Shown: positions 15,505-24,367 of the stretch, piece after piece | How the letters are laid out: each line of letters starts with the position of its first letter | Position numbering within the stretch: the stretch's first letter is position 1 | Source of the DNA: Streptomyces cyaneogriseus subsp. noncyanogenus | Lineage (GTDB): Bacteria > Actinomycetota > Actinomycetes > Streptomycetales > Streptomycetaceae | Length of the DNA: 64,000 bases | Direction: 5' to 3' | Assembly: GCF_000931445.1 (NCBI RefSeq) | Contig: NZ_CP010849.1 | Location: 7,502,001-7,566,000, forward strand | Position numbers and translations under genes: made by a program | Notes under the pieces: generated by a model | Seen by the model: the letters and a program-made list of their open reading frames with translations, nothing else | Told to the model about the DNA's origin: nothing | The model's database searches: none

Positions 15505-18324
15505 TCAGGCCAGTTGCCGCCGCACCAGCTCGTGCAGCCGGCCCCCCGTGTCGGCGAGCAACTGCGCGGGCGGACCCTGCTGGGCGACCTTGCCGTCCTC
15601 CATCACGATCACGCGGTCGGCGTCCAGCACGGTCGACAGGCGGTGCGCGATGACGACGCGGGTGGCGTTGAGCGCCTTCGTCGACTCGATGACGGTGCGC
15701 TGCGTCTCGTTGTCCAGGGCGCTGGTCGCCTCGTCGAAGAAGAGGATGCGCGGACGGCGGATCAGCGCCTGGGCGATCATCAGCCGCTGCCGCTGGCCAC
15801 CGGAGATCGCCCCACTGCCCGAGACGATGGTGTGCAGCCCCATGGGCATCCGCCGGATGTCCTCGGCGAGCCCCGCCATCTCGGCGGCCGCCATCACCTC
15901 GTCCGGTGTGTACGGCTCGGTGCCGCAGATGACGTCCATGATCGAACCGGTGAACGGCTGCGCGTGCTGGAGCACCACCCCGCACTGGCGGCGCACCGCC
16001 GACTGGTCCAGGGCGGCCAGGTCCTGACCGTCGTAGAGCACACTGCCCGACAGCGGACGGTCGAAGCCGATCAGCAGCCTGAGCAGGGTCGACTTGCCGC
16101 AGCCGCTGGAGCCGACGATCGCCACGAACTCGCCCGGCCGCACCTCGAACGACACGTCGTCCAGGATCAGCGGCCCGTCGTCGGTGTACCGGAACGACAG
16201 CCGCCGCGCCTCGATCGCCCCGGACAGCGGACCCGGCCGGGTGCTGGCCGTGCGCACCTCCGGCGTCGCCTCCAGCACCGGCTTGATCTCCTCGAACAGC
16301 GGCAGCGCCGCCACCGCCGAGACGAACGCGCCGGTGAGCTGGGTCACCGAGGTCAGCAGCATGGTCACCGAGGTGCTGAAGGTGAGGAACGCCGCCGCGG
16401 ACATCGAGCCGCGCGCCGGACCCGCCAGCAGCATGAACATCAGCAGCGTGCACAGCGGCAGGTAGACCGCGCCGAGCACGGCGTTGAGGTTCTTGACGCG
16501 ACCCGCCTTCTGCTGGAGTTCACGGCTGTGCGCGAAACGCTCCGCCCAGGCGGCGTACGCGTAGTTCTCCGCCGCGGCGACCCGCAGCTTGGGCAGGCCC
16601 CGCAGCGTCTGGAACGCCTGGTTGTTCAGCTTGTTGGTGAGCACCACCAGCCGCCGCTGCCAGCGCACCTGCCACAGCCCGAGCGCCAGGAACACCGCGG
16701 CGATCACGACGAGCATGCCGATCGCCGCCAGCGCCATCGGCACGCTGAACCACAGCAGCAGCGCCAGGTTCATCGCGCCGACGGTCACCGACTGGGCGAC
16801 CGTCGGGCCGACCCCCGCCAGCAGCCGGCGGATCGCGCTGATGCCCATGGCGGCGCTCGCCAGCTCGCCGGTGGAGCGCTCGGTGAAGAAGGTCGTCGGC
16901 AGCCGCAGCAGCCGGTCCCACACCGCCGGCTGGAGGGTGGCCTCGATCCGGCCCTCCAACCGCAGGATGGTGAGGTTCTGCAGCAGCATGAACGCCGCCG
17001 CGACGACACCGCCGATCATCACCGCCAGGCAGACCTGGGTGATCAGTTCGGTCTGGGCGCGCGGCACGAACTCGCCGAGCACCTTGCCCGTCGCCAGGGG
17101 CACCAGCGCCCCGATCGCCACCGTCACCAGCCCGCTGGCCAGCAGGTTGAGCAGGTCGCCGCGGGTGCCCCGCAGACAGAACCGCATCAGCCTGAGCGGG
17201 CTGAGCCGGCGTTCGGGCAGCGGCCGGTAGAACATCACCGCGCGCGGCTCGAACTCCTCGGCGTTGGCCTTGTCCACGGCCGTCTCCCGCCCGGAGCCGG
17301 GATGCACCGCCACGTAACCGCCGCGCCGCCACAGCAGCGCCACCGGCGCCCCGGACAGCGCCCGCCGGCCCACCAGCGGCCCGACGTTCTCCCGCCACCA
17401 GCGGCCCTGGAGACGGACGGCCCGGGTGCGCACCCGGGAGGCGACGGCGACCCGCTCCACCGGATCGAGCCGGTCGCTCTCCGCGCCGCTGTGCGCGGGC
17501 TCGGCCAGCGCGATGCCCGCGGCCCGGGCGACCAGCCTGCACGCCGCGTACGTCGCGTCCGCGTCGGCGGCCGTGGTCCGCTGCCCCGACGGTTTGCCGA
17601 TCGCCGCCAGCAGCGTCCGGTCGGCCCGGGCGCGCACCGCCTCACCAGCCTTGATGCCCTCCGCGGTCCGGGTCTCGTGGGTGCGCTCGAGCTGCTCGAT
17701 CCAGCGGTCCAGCGCGGTCAGCAGACGGTACTGCTGGTCGACCATGCTCTGCCACAGCGCCGGGTCCATCAGCAGGTCGGCCGCGGCCTCGGCGCCGTAC
17801 AGCTCGCCGTACTGCACGCTGCCCGGCGGCACCTGCATCCAGAACACGTCGTCGTCGGCGGCGGGCGCCGCGGCCCGCTCGGTGGCCATCGGCGCCTGGA
17901 ACAGGATGGACAGGCTGCGGCCGACACCGAGGGCGAGGGCGTGCTCCAGCGGGCTCGTCGCCGGCGGGACGTACTGCGGATTGCCGTACTCGTCGTACGA
18001 CCAGGTCTGCGTGGTCGCCGGCTGGTACAGCTCCCGCAGACCGATGCGGTGCACCACGCAGTCGCGCAGCGGACGGGCCACCAGTGTGTGCTGCGGTCCG
18101 GCCACCGGGCCGAGCAGCAGCGAACCCGCCTCCAGACGGCCGAGGTGGTGCCAGTGGCCCTGCTGCGCGGCGTCCACCGCGAACAGGTCGACGGCGCCCG
18201 CCGCGACCAGCCACAGCACCTGCGGACCCTCCAGGTCCAGCCGGCCGAAGCCGGCGCAGTCCAGCCTGGTGCCCAGCCGGCCGAGCGCGCCGAGGACCAG
18301 GTCCTCCTCGTGGACAGACGTCAT
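15505..18324 (-). CDS. NHLM-type ABC transporter, peptidase-less permease/ATPase subunit
   Basis: This is a 939-aa fused ABC exporter. The first ~400 residues are soluble and unlike ordinary exporters. They include a segment (about 20-110) that reads like a cyclic-nucleotide-binding or cupin-type sensor, and no C39 catalytic residues. The transmembrane domain spans about 410-690 and the ATPase about 700-939, with Walker A VGSSGCGKST, signature ISGGQRQRL and Walker B ILFFDEATSALD. This layout matches the second ABC protein of NHLM bacteriocin systems. ATG 18324 starts 1 nt after the stop of the C39 transporter gene, so the two are coupled and probably form a heterodimer or act in sequence on the precursor peptide. 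Confidence 0.85.
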   Translation of the reverse strand: MTSVHEEDLVLGALGRLGTRLDCAGFGRLDLEGPQVLWLVAAGAVDLFAVDAAQQGHWHHLGRLEAGSLLLGPVAGPQHTLVARPLRDCVVHRIGLRELYQPATTQTWSYDEYGNPQYVPPATSPLEHALALGVGRSLSILFQAPMATERAAAPAADDDVFWMQVPPGSVQYGELYGAEAAADLLMDPALWQSMVDQQYRLLTALDRWIEQLERTHETRTAEGIKAGEAVRARADRTLLAAIGKPSGQRTTAADADATYAACRLVARAAGIALAEPAHSGAESDRLDPVERVAVASRVRTRAVRLQGRWWRENVGPLVGRRALSGAPVALLWRRGGYVAVHPGSGRETAVDKANAEEFEPRAVMFYRPLPERRLSPLRLMRFCLRGTRGDLLNLLASGLVTVAIGALVPLATGKVLGEFVPRAQTELITQVCLAVMIGGVVAAAFMLLQNLTILRLEGRIEATLQPAVWDRLLRLPTTFFTERSTGELASAAMGISAIRRLLAGVGPTVAQSVTVGAMNLALLLWFSVPMALAAIGMLVVIAAVFLALGLWQVRWQRRLVVLTNKLNNQAFQTLRGLPKLRVAAAENYAYAAWAERFAHSRELQQKAGRVKNLNAVLGAVYLPLCTLLMFMLLAGPARGSMSAAAFLTFSTSVTMLLTSVTQLTGAFVSAVAALPLFEEIKPVLEATPEVRTASTRPGPLSGAIEARRLSFRYTDDGPLILDDVSFEVRPGEFVAIVGSSGCGKSTLLRLLIGFDRPLSGSVLYDGQDLAALDQSAVRRQCGVVLQHAQPFTGSIMDVICGTEPYTPDEVMAAAEMAGLAEDIRRMPMGLHTIVSGSGAISGGQRQRLMIAQALIRRPRILFFDEATSALDNETQRTVIESTKALNATRVVIAHRLSTVLDADRVIVMEDGKVAQQGPPAQLLADTGGRLHELVRRQLA

Positions 18325-18325
18325 C

Positions 18326-20548
18326 TCACCGCTCCCTGACCAGTGCCGCGTACGCGCCGCCGCGCGCCACCAGCTCCTCGTGCCGCCCGCGCTCCACGAC
18401 CGTGCCGTGCTGGAGCACGACGATCTCGTCGCTGTCGCGCACGGTGCTGAGCCGGTGCGCGATCACCACACAGGCGCAGCCCCGCTTGCGCAGGTTGTCC
18501 ATGACCACCTGTTCGGTCTCGGCGTCCAGCGCGCTCGTCACCTCGTCCAGGACGAGGATGCTGGGCCGGCGCACCAGCGCCCGCGCGATCTCCAGGCGCT
18601 GGCGCTGACCGCCGGAGAAGTTGCGGCCGTCCTGCTCGACCCGGCTGTGGATGCCGCCGGGGCGGCGCATGACCACGTCGTACAGGGCCGCGTCCCGCAG
18701 CGCCTCCACCACCGCGTCGTCGGGGATGGACGGGTCCCACAGCGCCACGTTGTCGCGGACCGTGCCCTCGAAGAGGAACACCTCCTGGTCGACGAAGGAG
18801 ACGGAGGCCGCCAGCGCCCCGCGCGGGATGTCCTCGATCCGCCGGCCGTCGATGCGGATCACGCCTTCCCACGGCGTGTACAGGCCCGAGATCAGCCGGG
18901 ACACCGTGGACTTGCCGCTGCCCGAGCCGCCGACCAGCGCCACCTGCTGCCCCGGCCCGACGATCAGGTCGAAGCCGCTGAGCAGGGGCTTGTCGAGGGG
19001 GTTGTAGCCGAAGGTGATGTTCTCCAGCTCGACATGGCCCTGGAGGCGGCGCGTGGAGTCGCCGGCGCCGGGGCGGCCGTAGAGCGGGTCGGCCTGGAAG
19101 TTCTCCACGTCCTTCAGACGGGCCACGTCGGCCGCGAAGTCCTGGATGCGGCCCGCGACGCCGTTCAGACGGGTCAGCGGGGCGGTGAAGCGGGCCACCA
19201 GCGCCTGGAAGGCGACCAGCAGCCCGACCGAGATGTGGCCCTCCACCGCGCGCGTGCCGCCGATCCACAGGATCAGCGCGCTGTTGAAGGTGGCGAGCGT
19301 CGGCGCCACCACGCCCAGCCAGGCGCTCGGCACGCCGAGCCGCTGCTGCTCCTCCAGGGTCGTGGCGTGCTGCCCGGCCCACTTGCGGAAGTAGCCGTCC
19401 TCGCCGCCGGTCGCCTTCATCGTCTCGATCAGCTGCAGGCCGGTGTACGAGGTGTTGGTGAGCCGCGCGCTGTCCGCCCGCAGTTTCGCGGTGCGGGTGG
19501 CGCGCAGCCGGATGACGACCCGCATCGCCACGATGTTCAGCAGCGCCACGCCGATGCCGACGAACGTCAGCTGGGGGTCGTAGGTGTACATCAGCAGCGC
19601 GTACAGGACGACGACCACCGCGTCCACGCCCGCCGCCGCCAGGTCGCGGGCCAGGGTCTCGGCCACCGCGTCGTTGGACTGGAGCCGCTGCACCAGGTCG
19701 GCCGGACTGCGCTGGGAGAAGAAGGTCACCGGCAGCCGCAGCAGATGGCGCAGGAAGCGGGCGCTGGACAGGGTCGAGGAGATGAGCCGGCCGCGCAGCA
19801 GGTTGGCCTGCTGGAGCCAGGTCAGGACGACGGTGAGCAGCACGCACGCCGCCATCGACGTGAACAGCACGCCCAGCAGCGAGGTCTGGTGGCCGATGAG
19901 GAACTCGTCGATGTAGGTGCGGCTGAGCGCGGGCACCGCCGCGCCGACGGCCACCAGCAGCAGGCTGGCCAGCACCGCGGCGGGCAGGGTGCCGGCGGTG
20001 CCGCGCAGCCGGGCCGGCATGGCGCCCAGCACACCCGGCCTGCGCCCGCCGCGGGTGAAGCCCTCGCCGGGCTCCATGACCAGCACGACGCCGGTGAAGC
20101 TGCCGTCGAACTCCTCCAGCGGCACGAACCGGCGCCCCTTGCCGGGGTCGTTGATGTACACCCCGCGGCGGCCGAAGCGGCGGCCCATGCCGTCGTAGAC
20201 GACGTAGTGGTTGAACTCCCAGAACAGGATGGCCGGCGCGGTCACCTCGGCGAGCGCGGCCAGGTCCATCTGCATGCCCTTGGCGGTCAGGCCGTAACCG
20301 CGGGCCGCCTTGAGCAGGTTGCTGGCGCGCGAGCCGTCCCGGGAGACACCGCAGGCGATGCGCAGTTCCTCCAGCGGGACGTGGCGGCCGTAGTGGCCGA
20401 GCACCATCGCCAGGGAGGCGGCGCCGCACTCGACGGCCTCCATTTGCAGCACGGTCGGGGTGCGGACGGTCTTCGCCCGCGCCTTGGGCACCGTGCGCTT
20501 GGGCGGGGCGGCACGGCGTCTGCCCCGGGTCTTCAGGTCGGCGGTCAC
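18326..20548 (-). CDS. NHLM-type ABC transporter with C39 double-glycine peptidase
   Basis: This is a 740-aa peptidase-permease-ATPase. GTG 20548 overlaps the adaptor stop by 4 bp. Residues about 30-160 are a C39 cysteine protease: QMEAVECGAASLAMVLGHY has the oxyanion Gln35 and nucleophile Cys41, NHYVVYDG has His114, and INDPGKG has Asp134. The triad is intact. A transmembrane domain follows (about 195-470), then an ATPase with VGGSGSGKST, FSGGQRQRL and ILVLDEVTSALD. It should cut leaders after Gly-Gly and export the core. The 71-aa upstream precursor has exactly such a site. The architecture matches the first ABC protein of NHLM systems. Confidence 0.92.
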   Translation of the reverse strand: MTADLKTRGRRRAAPPKRTVPKARAKTVRTPTVLQMEAVECGAASLAMVLGHYGRHVPLEELRIACGVSRDGSRASNLLKAARGYGLTAKGMQMDLAALAEVTAPAILFWEFNHYVVYDGMGRRFGRRGVYINDPGKGRRFVPLEEFDGSFTGVVLVMEPGEGFTRGGRRPGVLGAMPARLRGTAGTLPAAVLASLLLVAVGAAVPALSRTYIDEFLIGHQTSLLGVLFTSMAACVLLTVVLTWLQQANLLRGRLISSTLSSARFLRHLLRLPVTFFSQRSPADLVQRLQSNDAVAETLARDLAAAGVDAVVVVLYALLMYTYDPQLTFVGIGVALLNIVAMRVVIRLRATRTAKLRADSARLTNTSYTGLQLIETMKATGGEDGYFRKWAGQHATTLEEQQRLGVPSAWLGVVAPTLATFNSALILWIGGTRAVEGHISVGLLVAFQALVARFTAPLTRLNGVAGRIQDFAADVARLKDVENFQADPLYGRPGAGDSTRRLQGHVELENITFGYNPLDKPLLSGFDLIVGPGQQVALVGGSGSGKSTVSRLISGLYTPWEGVIRIDGRRIEDIPRGALAASVSFVDQEVFLFEGTVRDNVALWDPSIPDDAVVEALRDAALYDVVMRRPGGIHSRVEQDGRNFSGGQRQRLEIARALVRRPSILVLDEVTSALDAETEQVVMDNLRKRGCACVVIAHRLSTVRDSDEIVVLQHGTVVERGRHEELVARGGAYAALVRER

Positions 20549-21351
20549 GGCAGCAGCCAATCGACGGGACGCTGGTCGGCCAGCCGGATCGAGCCCGTGG
20601 CCAGGGTCATGGAGGTGAGGGCGTACGGCGGTCCCCCGGCCGTCGACCACTCGTAGCCGCTCTTCGTGGCGGAGGAGGTGTCGAGACGGACCGTCACGGC
20701 GACCGGCCTGCCCTCCTTGGTGAACTGCTCGCCGAGCTGGCTGTCGCCGAGGAACGCGCCGATCTGCTGTGCGGACTGGGCCGAGCGGTCCACCGACTTC
20801 ACATGGCCGCGCAGGACGCCGTACTCCTGGGAGGGCACCGACTGCACGGTCAGGTCCACGGCGGCGCCCGCCCGGATCTCCGCGGCGTTCTCGGCGGGGA
20901 CGTACACGGTGGCGTACAGGGGGTCCCGGGCGTGGGCGACCTTCTCGACGGCGGCGACGTTCGCACCGGTCTGCACGATCTGGCCGATGGTGGCGGCGAG
21001 CGCGCTGACCCGGCCCGCGTCGAGGGCGCGGACCACCGTCTCGCCCTCGGCGGTACGGACCTTCAGCACCGGCGCGCCGGCGGGCAGCCGCTCGCCCTGT
21101 TCGGCGAGGACGGCGGTGACCTGGCCGGAGACCGGGCTCTGCAACACATAGCTGCCCTGGCCGTGGGTGAGGACGGCGGGCGCGCTGACGGTGGAGGCGA
21201 CCGAGCCGGTCACCGCCCACACGGACGCGGCGGCCATCGCGACGACGGTCACGGAGAGGACGAGCCAGCCCTGCGGGCGGGCGAACCGCACCGGCAGATC
21301 GAGCTCGTCCGGCGACTGGAGCTTGGCGAGGGCCTGCTGGCGGAACTGCAC
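20545..21351 (-). CDS. HlyD-family adaptor of the NHLM-type peptide exporter
   Basis: This 268-aa protein starts at GTG 21351 behind GGAAGG. One N-terminal membrane helix (WLVLSVTVVAMAAASVWAV, about 28-48) follows a short cytoplasmic tail. Then come lipoyl/barrel-sandwich halves (SYVLQSPVSGQVTAVLAEQG and VVRALDAGRVSALAATIGQ) and a beta-rich C-terminus. There is almost no coiled coil between the lipoyl halves, as expected in a monoderm with no outer membrane to span. HlyD-type adaptors pair with ABC exporters for peptide secretion. The 4-bp overlap with the C39 transporter gene supports a single complex. A strong hairpin lies between it and the precursor gene. Confidence 0.88.
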   Translation of the reverse strand: MQFRQQALAKLQSPDELDLPVRFARPQGWLVLSVTVVAMAAASVWAVTGSVASTVSAPAVLTHGQGSYVLQSPVSGQVTAVLAEQGERLPAGAPVLKVRTAEGETVVRALDAGRVSALAATIGQIVQTGANVAAVEKVAHARDPLYATVYVPAENAAEIRAGAAVDLTVQSVPSQEYGVLRGHVKSVDRSAQSAQQIGAFLGDSQLGEQFTKEGRPVAVTVRLDTSSATKSGYEWSTAGGPPYALTSMTLATGSIRLADQRPVDWLLP

Positions 21352-21420
21352 GGACCTTCCCTCACCTGCGGAACTCGACGGAACCGGCCCGGGCGGGCCG
21401 GGAGTGTGACGGCACCCGAG

Positions 21421-21451
21421 AGTCCCGGAGCCGGGGAGCGGCTCCGGGACT
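21421..21451 (-). terminator. Attenuator-like hairpin between peptide precursor and transporter genes
   Basis: AGTCCCGGAGCC pairs perfectly with GGCTCCGGGACT (12-bp stem, 7-nt loop), 21 bp after the precursor stop and 70 bp before the adaptor start. It probably ends most transcripts or protects the 3' end of a short precursor mRNA, giving excess precursor over transporter. Confidence 0.75.
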
Positions 21452-21471
21452 TCGGTGGCGCGTGGGCGCGA

Positions 21472-21687
21472 TCAGAGACCGGCGACCAGGCCGGTGACCG
21501 GGGCGGTGTTCAGGCCCGTGACACCCTCGACCGTGTCGACGACGCCGTTCACCAGGCCGGTGACCGGGGCAACGCTGTCCACCACGCCGGTGACGGTGTT
21601 CAGGGCGTTGATGGCGAGGCCACCGGAGACGTTGTCCAGCTCGGTGTCGGCGATCTCGACGGTCTCGACCTGGGGGGTGGAGTTCAT
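21472..21687 (-). CDS. Double-glycine peptide precursor with repetitive Val/Thr/Gly core
   Basis: This is a 71-aa precursor. ATG 21687 is chosen over ATG 21705 because GAAGGGAAG precedes it at normal spacing. The leader is acidic and ends VEIADTELDNVSGG, a classic C39 site with Gly22-Gly23. The 48-residue core is built of 14-residue repeats: VVDSVAPVTGLVNG (35-48), VVDTVEGVTGLNTA (49-62) and a partial PVTGLVAGL (63-71). It has no Cys, Lys, Arg, His or aromatic residue, and net charge is about -3. It heads the operon with a C39 exporter, an adaptor and a second ABC protein. It is not a lanthipeptide by composition and no modifying enzyme is nearby. The function is unknown: bacteriocin, signal or surface peptide. 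Confidence 0.85.
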   Translation of the reverse strand: MNSTPQVETVEIADTELDNVSGGLAINALNTVTGVVDSVAPVTGLVNGVVDTVEGVTGLNTAPVTGLVAGL

Positions 21688-22201
21688 GATGGAACTTCCC
21701 TTCATATGGATATTCACAAGGGGGGAGCGGCCCCCTCTGGGGACAGATGGACGGCCGCGGCCGCGGGTGCCGGGCGCCCGGTTCGGGGAACCGTTCGCGG
21801 CCCCCGCGGTGCGATGGATCAAAGCACGGGGCCAGCCCGCCGTTCCACTCAACCACCCCCTCCCACCAGGCATTTCGAACCGCCGGGCCACCTTTTGGTG
21901 CAGGTGCGCGCACGGCTTGCTGGCGACTTCTTCACATGCGGCGCGGTGCCGGGGTGCCGGGGGCCGCGCGGCTTGGTCGGCGAATCCGGCACTTGGGTCC
22001 CAAAGGCGTGAGCGGGGCCGGGCGCTTGTGCAGATCCCCCGTGGGCGGTGACCGGGTTGGGCAGTCGATGTGCAGATTCGCTGAAGCGAGGATTCCACTC
22101 CATGTTCTCGACAGATCGTTACTGATCGACTGCTGTGCGTTAGCGAGGCGGAGTCGATCGAGGCTGACATATCCGCAGGAAACAGCCGTGTCGCCGCCTT
22201 C
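21688..22201. other. Upstream region of the peptide operon
   Basis: This 514-bp gap has no convincing gene. It must contain the promoter of the peptide operon on the minus strand. The sequence near 21695-21720 is AT-rich (TTCATATGGATATTCACAAG). TGTGCAGAT occurs twice as a direct repeat at 22027-22035 and 22069-22077, 42 bp apart, or four helical turns, and could be a regulator site. Confidence 0.5.
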
Positions 22202-24367
22202 TCACCCTTCCCGCGTCCTCAGCAGCAACAGGGCGATGTCGTCGATGCGCTCCTCCGCGTCCGCGACATGCCGCACCAGGGTGTCGGCGAGCGCGTCCAG
22301 CGGCAGGTCCCCGGCCTGCCCGAGGCGCCGCCCCAGGTCGGCGAGGGCGTCCTCGAGGTCGACGCCGGGCGACTCCACCAGGCCGTCGGTGTAGAGGACG
22401 AGCAGGGAGCCGGGGGAGAGGTCGACCTCCGACGCGGGGTACGCCGCCGACGCGTCGATGCCCAGCAGCGGACCGCCGGCCAGATCGAGGACCCGCACCC
22501 GCCCGTCCGGCCGCCGCAGCAGGGGCGGAGGGTGTCCCGCGCGGGACAGCACGGCCCGTCGGCGGGCCGGGTCGATCCGCAGGTACAGACAGCTCGCGAA
22601 CAGATCGCTGCCCAGGTCGATCAGCAGCCGGTTGGTCCGGCGCATGACCTCCTCCGGCGTCTGGCCGACGGCCGTGTACGCGCGGACGGCGGTGCGGATC
22701 TGCCCCATCAGCCCGGCCGCGGTCACGTTGTGGCCCTGCACGTCCCCGATCACCGCGGCGGCCATGCCCTCGACCGGCACCAGATCGTAGAAGTCGCCGC
22801 CGATGTCCATGCCCCGGGTGGCCGGCAGATAGCGGGCGGCCGCCTCGATGCCCGGCAGGGACGGCAGCGAGTGCGGCAGCAGGGCCTCCTGGAGCCCGTG
22901 GGCCAGGCGGTGCTTGGCGTCGAACAGCAGGGCGCGGTCCAGGGCCTGGGCGACCAGCCCGGCCAGACTGGTCAGCACCGCCCGCTCCTCCGCCGGGAAC
23001 GGATGCGGCCGGGCATAGGCCAGCACCCAGGTGCCCACCGGGCGGCCGGAGGCGATCAGCGGCAGATAGGCCCAGGCCGCGAAGCCGTCCGGGGTCGCCC
23101 GCCGGACCGGATACAGGTGCTCGAGCTGCTCCGCGCACTCCAGGAAGGCGGGCACCCCCGTGCGCAGGACCTGGGTGCCGGGCGTGTGCTCGGTCAGCGG
23201 CATCCCGTCGAACCGTTCCACGACGTAGGGATCCGGATAGCCCCGGTGCCCCAGCACGTGCATCCGGCCCGCCCGTGAGCCGAGGAGCACCAGGGCCTGG
23301 CTGCCCAGCGTCGGGGCGATCTCGTCCGCGACGAGCCGCACCACGTCCTGCACGTCCGCCGCCTCGGTCAGCGCCCCGGCCAGGCTCAGCACCTGCGCGA
23401 TGGTCACCAGGCGGGACGGCGTCTCGGCCGGCGCCCGGCCGGGCCCGGCGTCGGCCCCGGCACCGGCCCGTCCGGCCCCGGACATCCCCCGGGCCAGGCC
23501 GATGCGGACGCTCACCCCGTTCCGGCTCGGGTACAGCCGGAACGACAGCCACTCGCCGGGCGGGCGCAGCGCCACGAACGAGGCCGTGTGCTGGCTGAGC
23601 AGCGCCGCCCGGTAACGGTCCTCGTACACGGGGTCGTTCAGCCACGGCACGGCCGCCCACAGCGGGGTGCCGAGCAGCCTGTCGGCCGGTACGCCCAGCA
23701 GTTCGGCCGCCGCCGGATTGACGAAGCCCACGCGCCCGTGCGTGTCCAGCGAGCACAGTCCGTACGGCAGCCGGCCCGCCATCCGCACGGCCTCCAGGGC
23801 ACCGAGCGACCTGGCGACACCCCCCGCGGCCGGCGCGGCGGCCGGCTCCGGCTGGTGCGGTGCGGGCGGACGCGCCCCCGCCCCGCGCTCCAGCCGGAGC
23901 GCCAGCCGGTCACAGGCGGCCGCCAGTTGCTCCCGCTCCCGCTCCGACAGCTCCGCGGGGCGCGTGCCCGGCCAGGTCAGGAACACCCCGCCGTACACGG
24001 TGGACCCGGCCGCCACCGGGAGCGCGGCCAGGGCGAACGGGTAGGGCAGGACCACCGCGACCCGCGGATAGCGCCGGGCCATCTCCTCCTCGCCGCCGAC
24101 CCAGACCAGCCGCCGTTCGCGCACGGCGTCGGCCACCGGGATCCGCGCGGTCATGGGGACCCGTTCCCAGGGGGCCGCGAACGACCGGGGAAGCCCCGCT
24201 ATCACCGCCATCTCCAGCACCCGCCGCTCCGCCGAGAGCAGATACACGGCACCGGCGTGCGCGTGGACCTCCTCCATCATCGAGGCCAGCGCCAGGGAGA
24301 GCGCGGACCGGCCGACCGCCGGCCCGGAACCCGCGGGCTCCCCGGGGGTCGACTGCCGGTCGCTCAC
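22202..24367 (-). CDS. GAF/PAS/GAF-SpoIIE PP2C phosphatase
   Basis: This is a 721-aa soluble signalling phosphatase. GTG 24367 has an excellent GGAGGTGG upstream. The order is an N-terminal GAF (about 20-165), a PAS (about 195-310), a second GAF (about 335-490) and a SpoIIE-type PP2C domain (about 505-720). The PP2C domain has GGDFYDLVPVEG, AAVIGDVQGHN and YTDGLVES, and retains the acidic metal-binding residues. It is expected to dephosphorylate an anti-anti-sigma factor. It is divergent from another SpoIIE phosphatase (325 bp apart) and lies upstream of the peptide-export operon on the same strand. A regulatory link is possible but not shown. Confidence 0.9.
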   Translation of the reverse strand: MSDRQSTPGEPAGSGPAVGRSALSLALASMMEEVHAHAGAVYLLSAERRVLEMAVIAGLPRSFAAPWERVPMTARIPVADAVRERRLVWVGGEEEMARRYPRVAVVLPYPFALAALPVAAGSTVYGGVFLTWPGTRPAELSEREREQLAAACDRLALRLERGAGARPPAPHQPEPAAAPAAGGVARSLGALEAVRMAGRLPYGLCSLDTHGRVGFVNPAAAELLGVPADRLLGTPLWAAVPWLNDPVYEDRYRAALLSQHTASFVALRPPGEWLSFRLYPSRNGVSVRIGLARGMSGAGRAGAGADAGPGRAPAETPSRLVTIAQVLSLAGALTEAADVQDVVRLVADEIAPTLGSQALVLLGSRAGRMHVLGHRGYPDPYVVERFDGMPLTEHTPGTQVLRTGVPAFLECAEQLEHLYPVRRATPDGFAAWAYLPLIASGRPVGTWVLAYARPHPFPAEERAVLTSLAGLVAQALDRALLFDAKHRLAHGLQEALLPHSLPSLPGIEAAARYLPATRGMDIGGDFYDLVPVEGMAAAVIGDVQGHNVTAAGLMGQIRTAVRAYTAVGQTPEEVMRRTNRLLIDLGSDLFASCLYLRIDPARRRAVLSRAGHPPPLLRRPDGRVRVLDLAGGPLLGIDASAAYPASEVDLSPGSLLVLYTDGLVESPGVDLEDALADLGRRLGQAGDLPLDALADTLVRHVADAEERIDDIALLLLRTREG

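Noticed and set aside
15316..18339. 1007-aa plus-strand frame
   Set aside because: Antisense to the second ABC transporter, whose motifs are unambiguous; the plus-strand product is Arg/Gln-rich without domains.
21472..21687. Lanthipeptide or sactipeptide precursor
   Set aside because: The core has no cysteine, and no LanM, LanBC or radical-SAM gene lies nearby.
21472..21687. Classical nitrile-hydratase or Nif11 leader peptide
   Set aside because: The leader is only 23 residues and shows none of the features of those long leaders; only the transporters look like NHLM.
21472..22170. Longer version of the peptide precursor starting at 22170
   Set aside because: The extra ~160 residues have no family features and the ribosome site GAAGGGAAG points to ATG 21687; the leader length of 23 is right for a C39 substrate.
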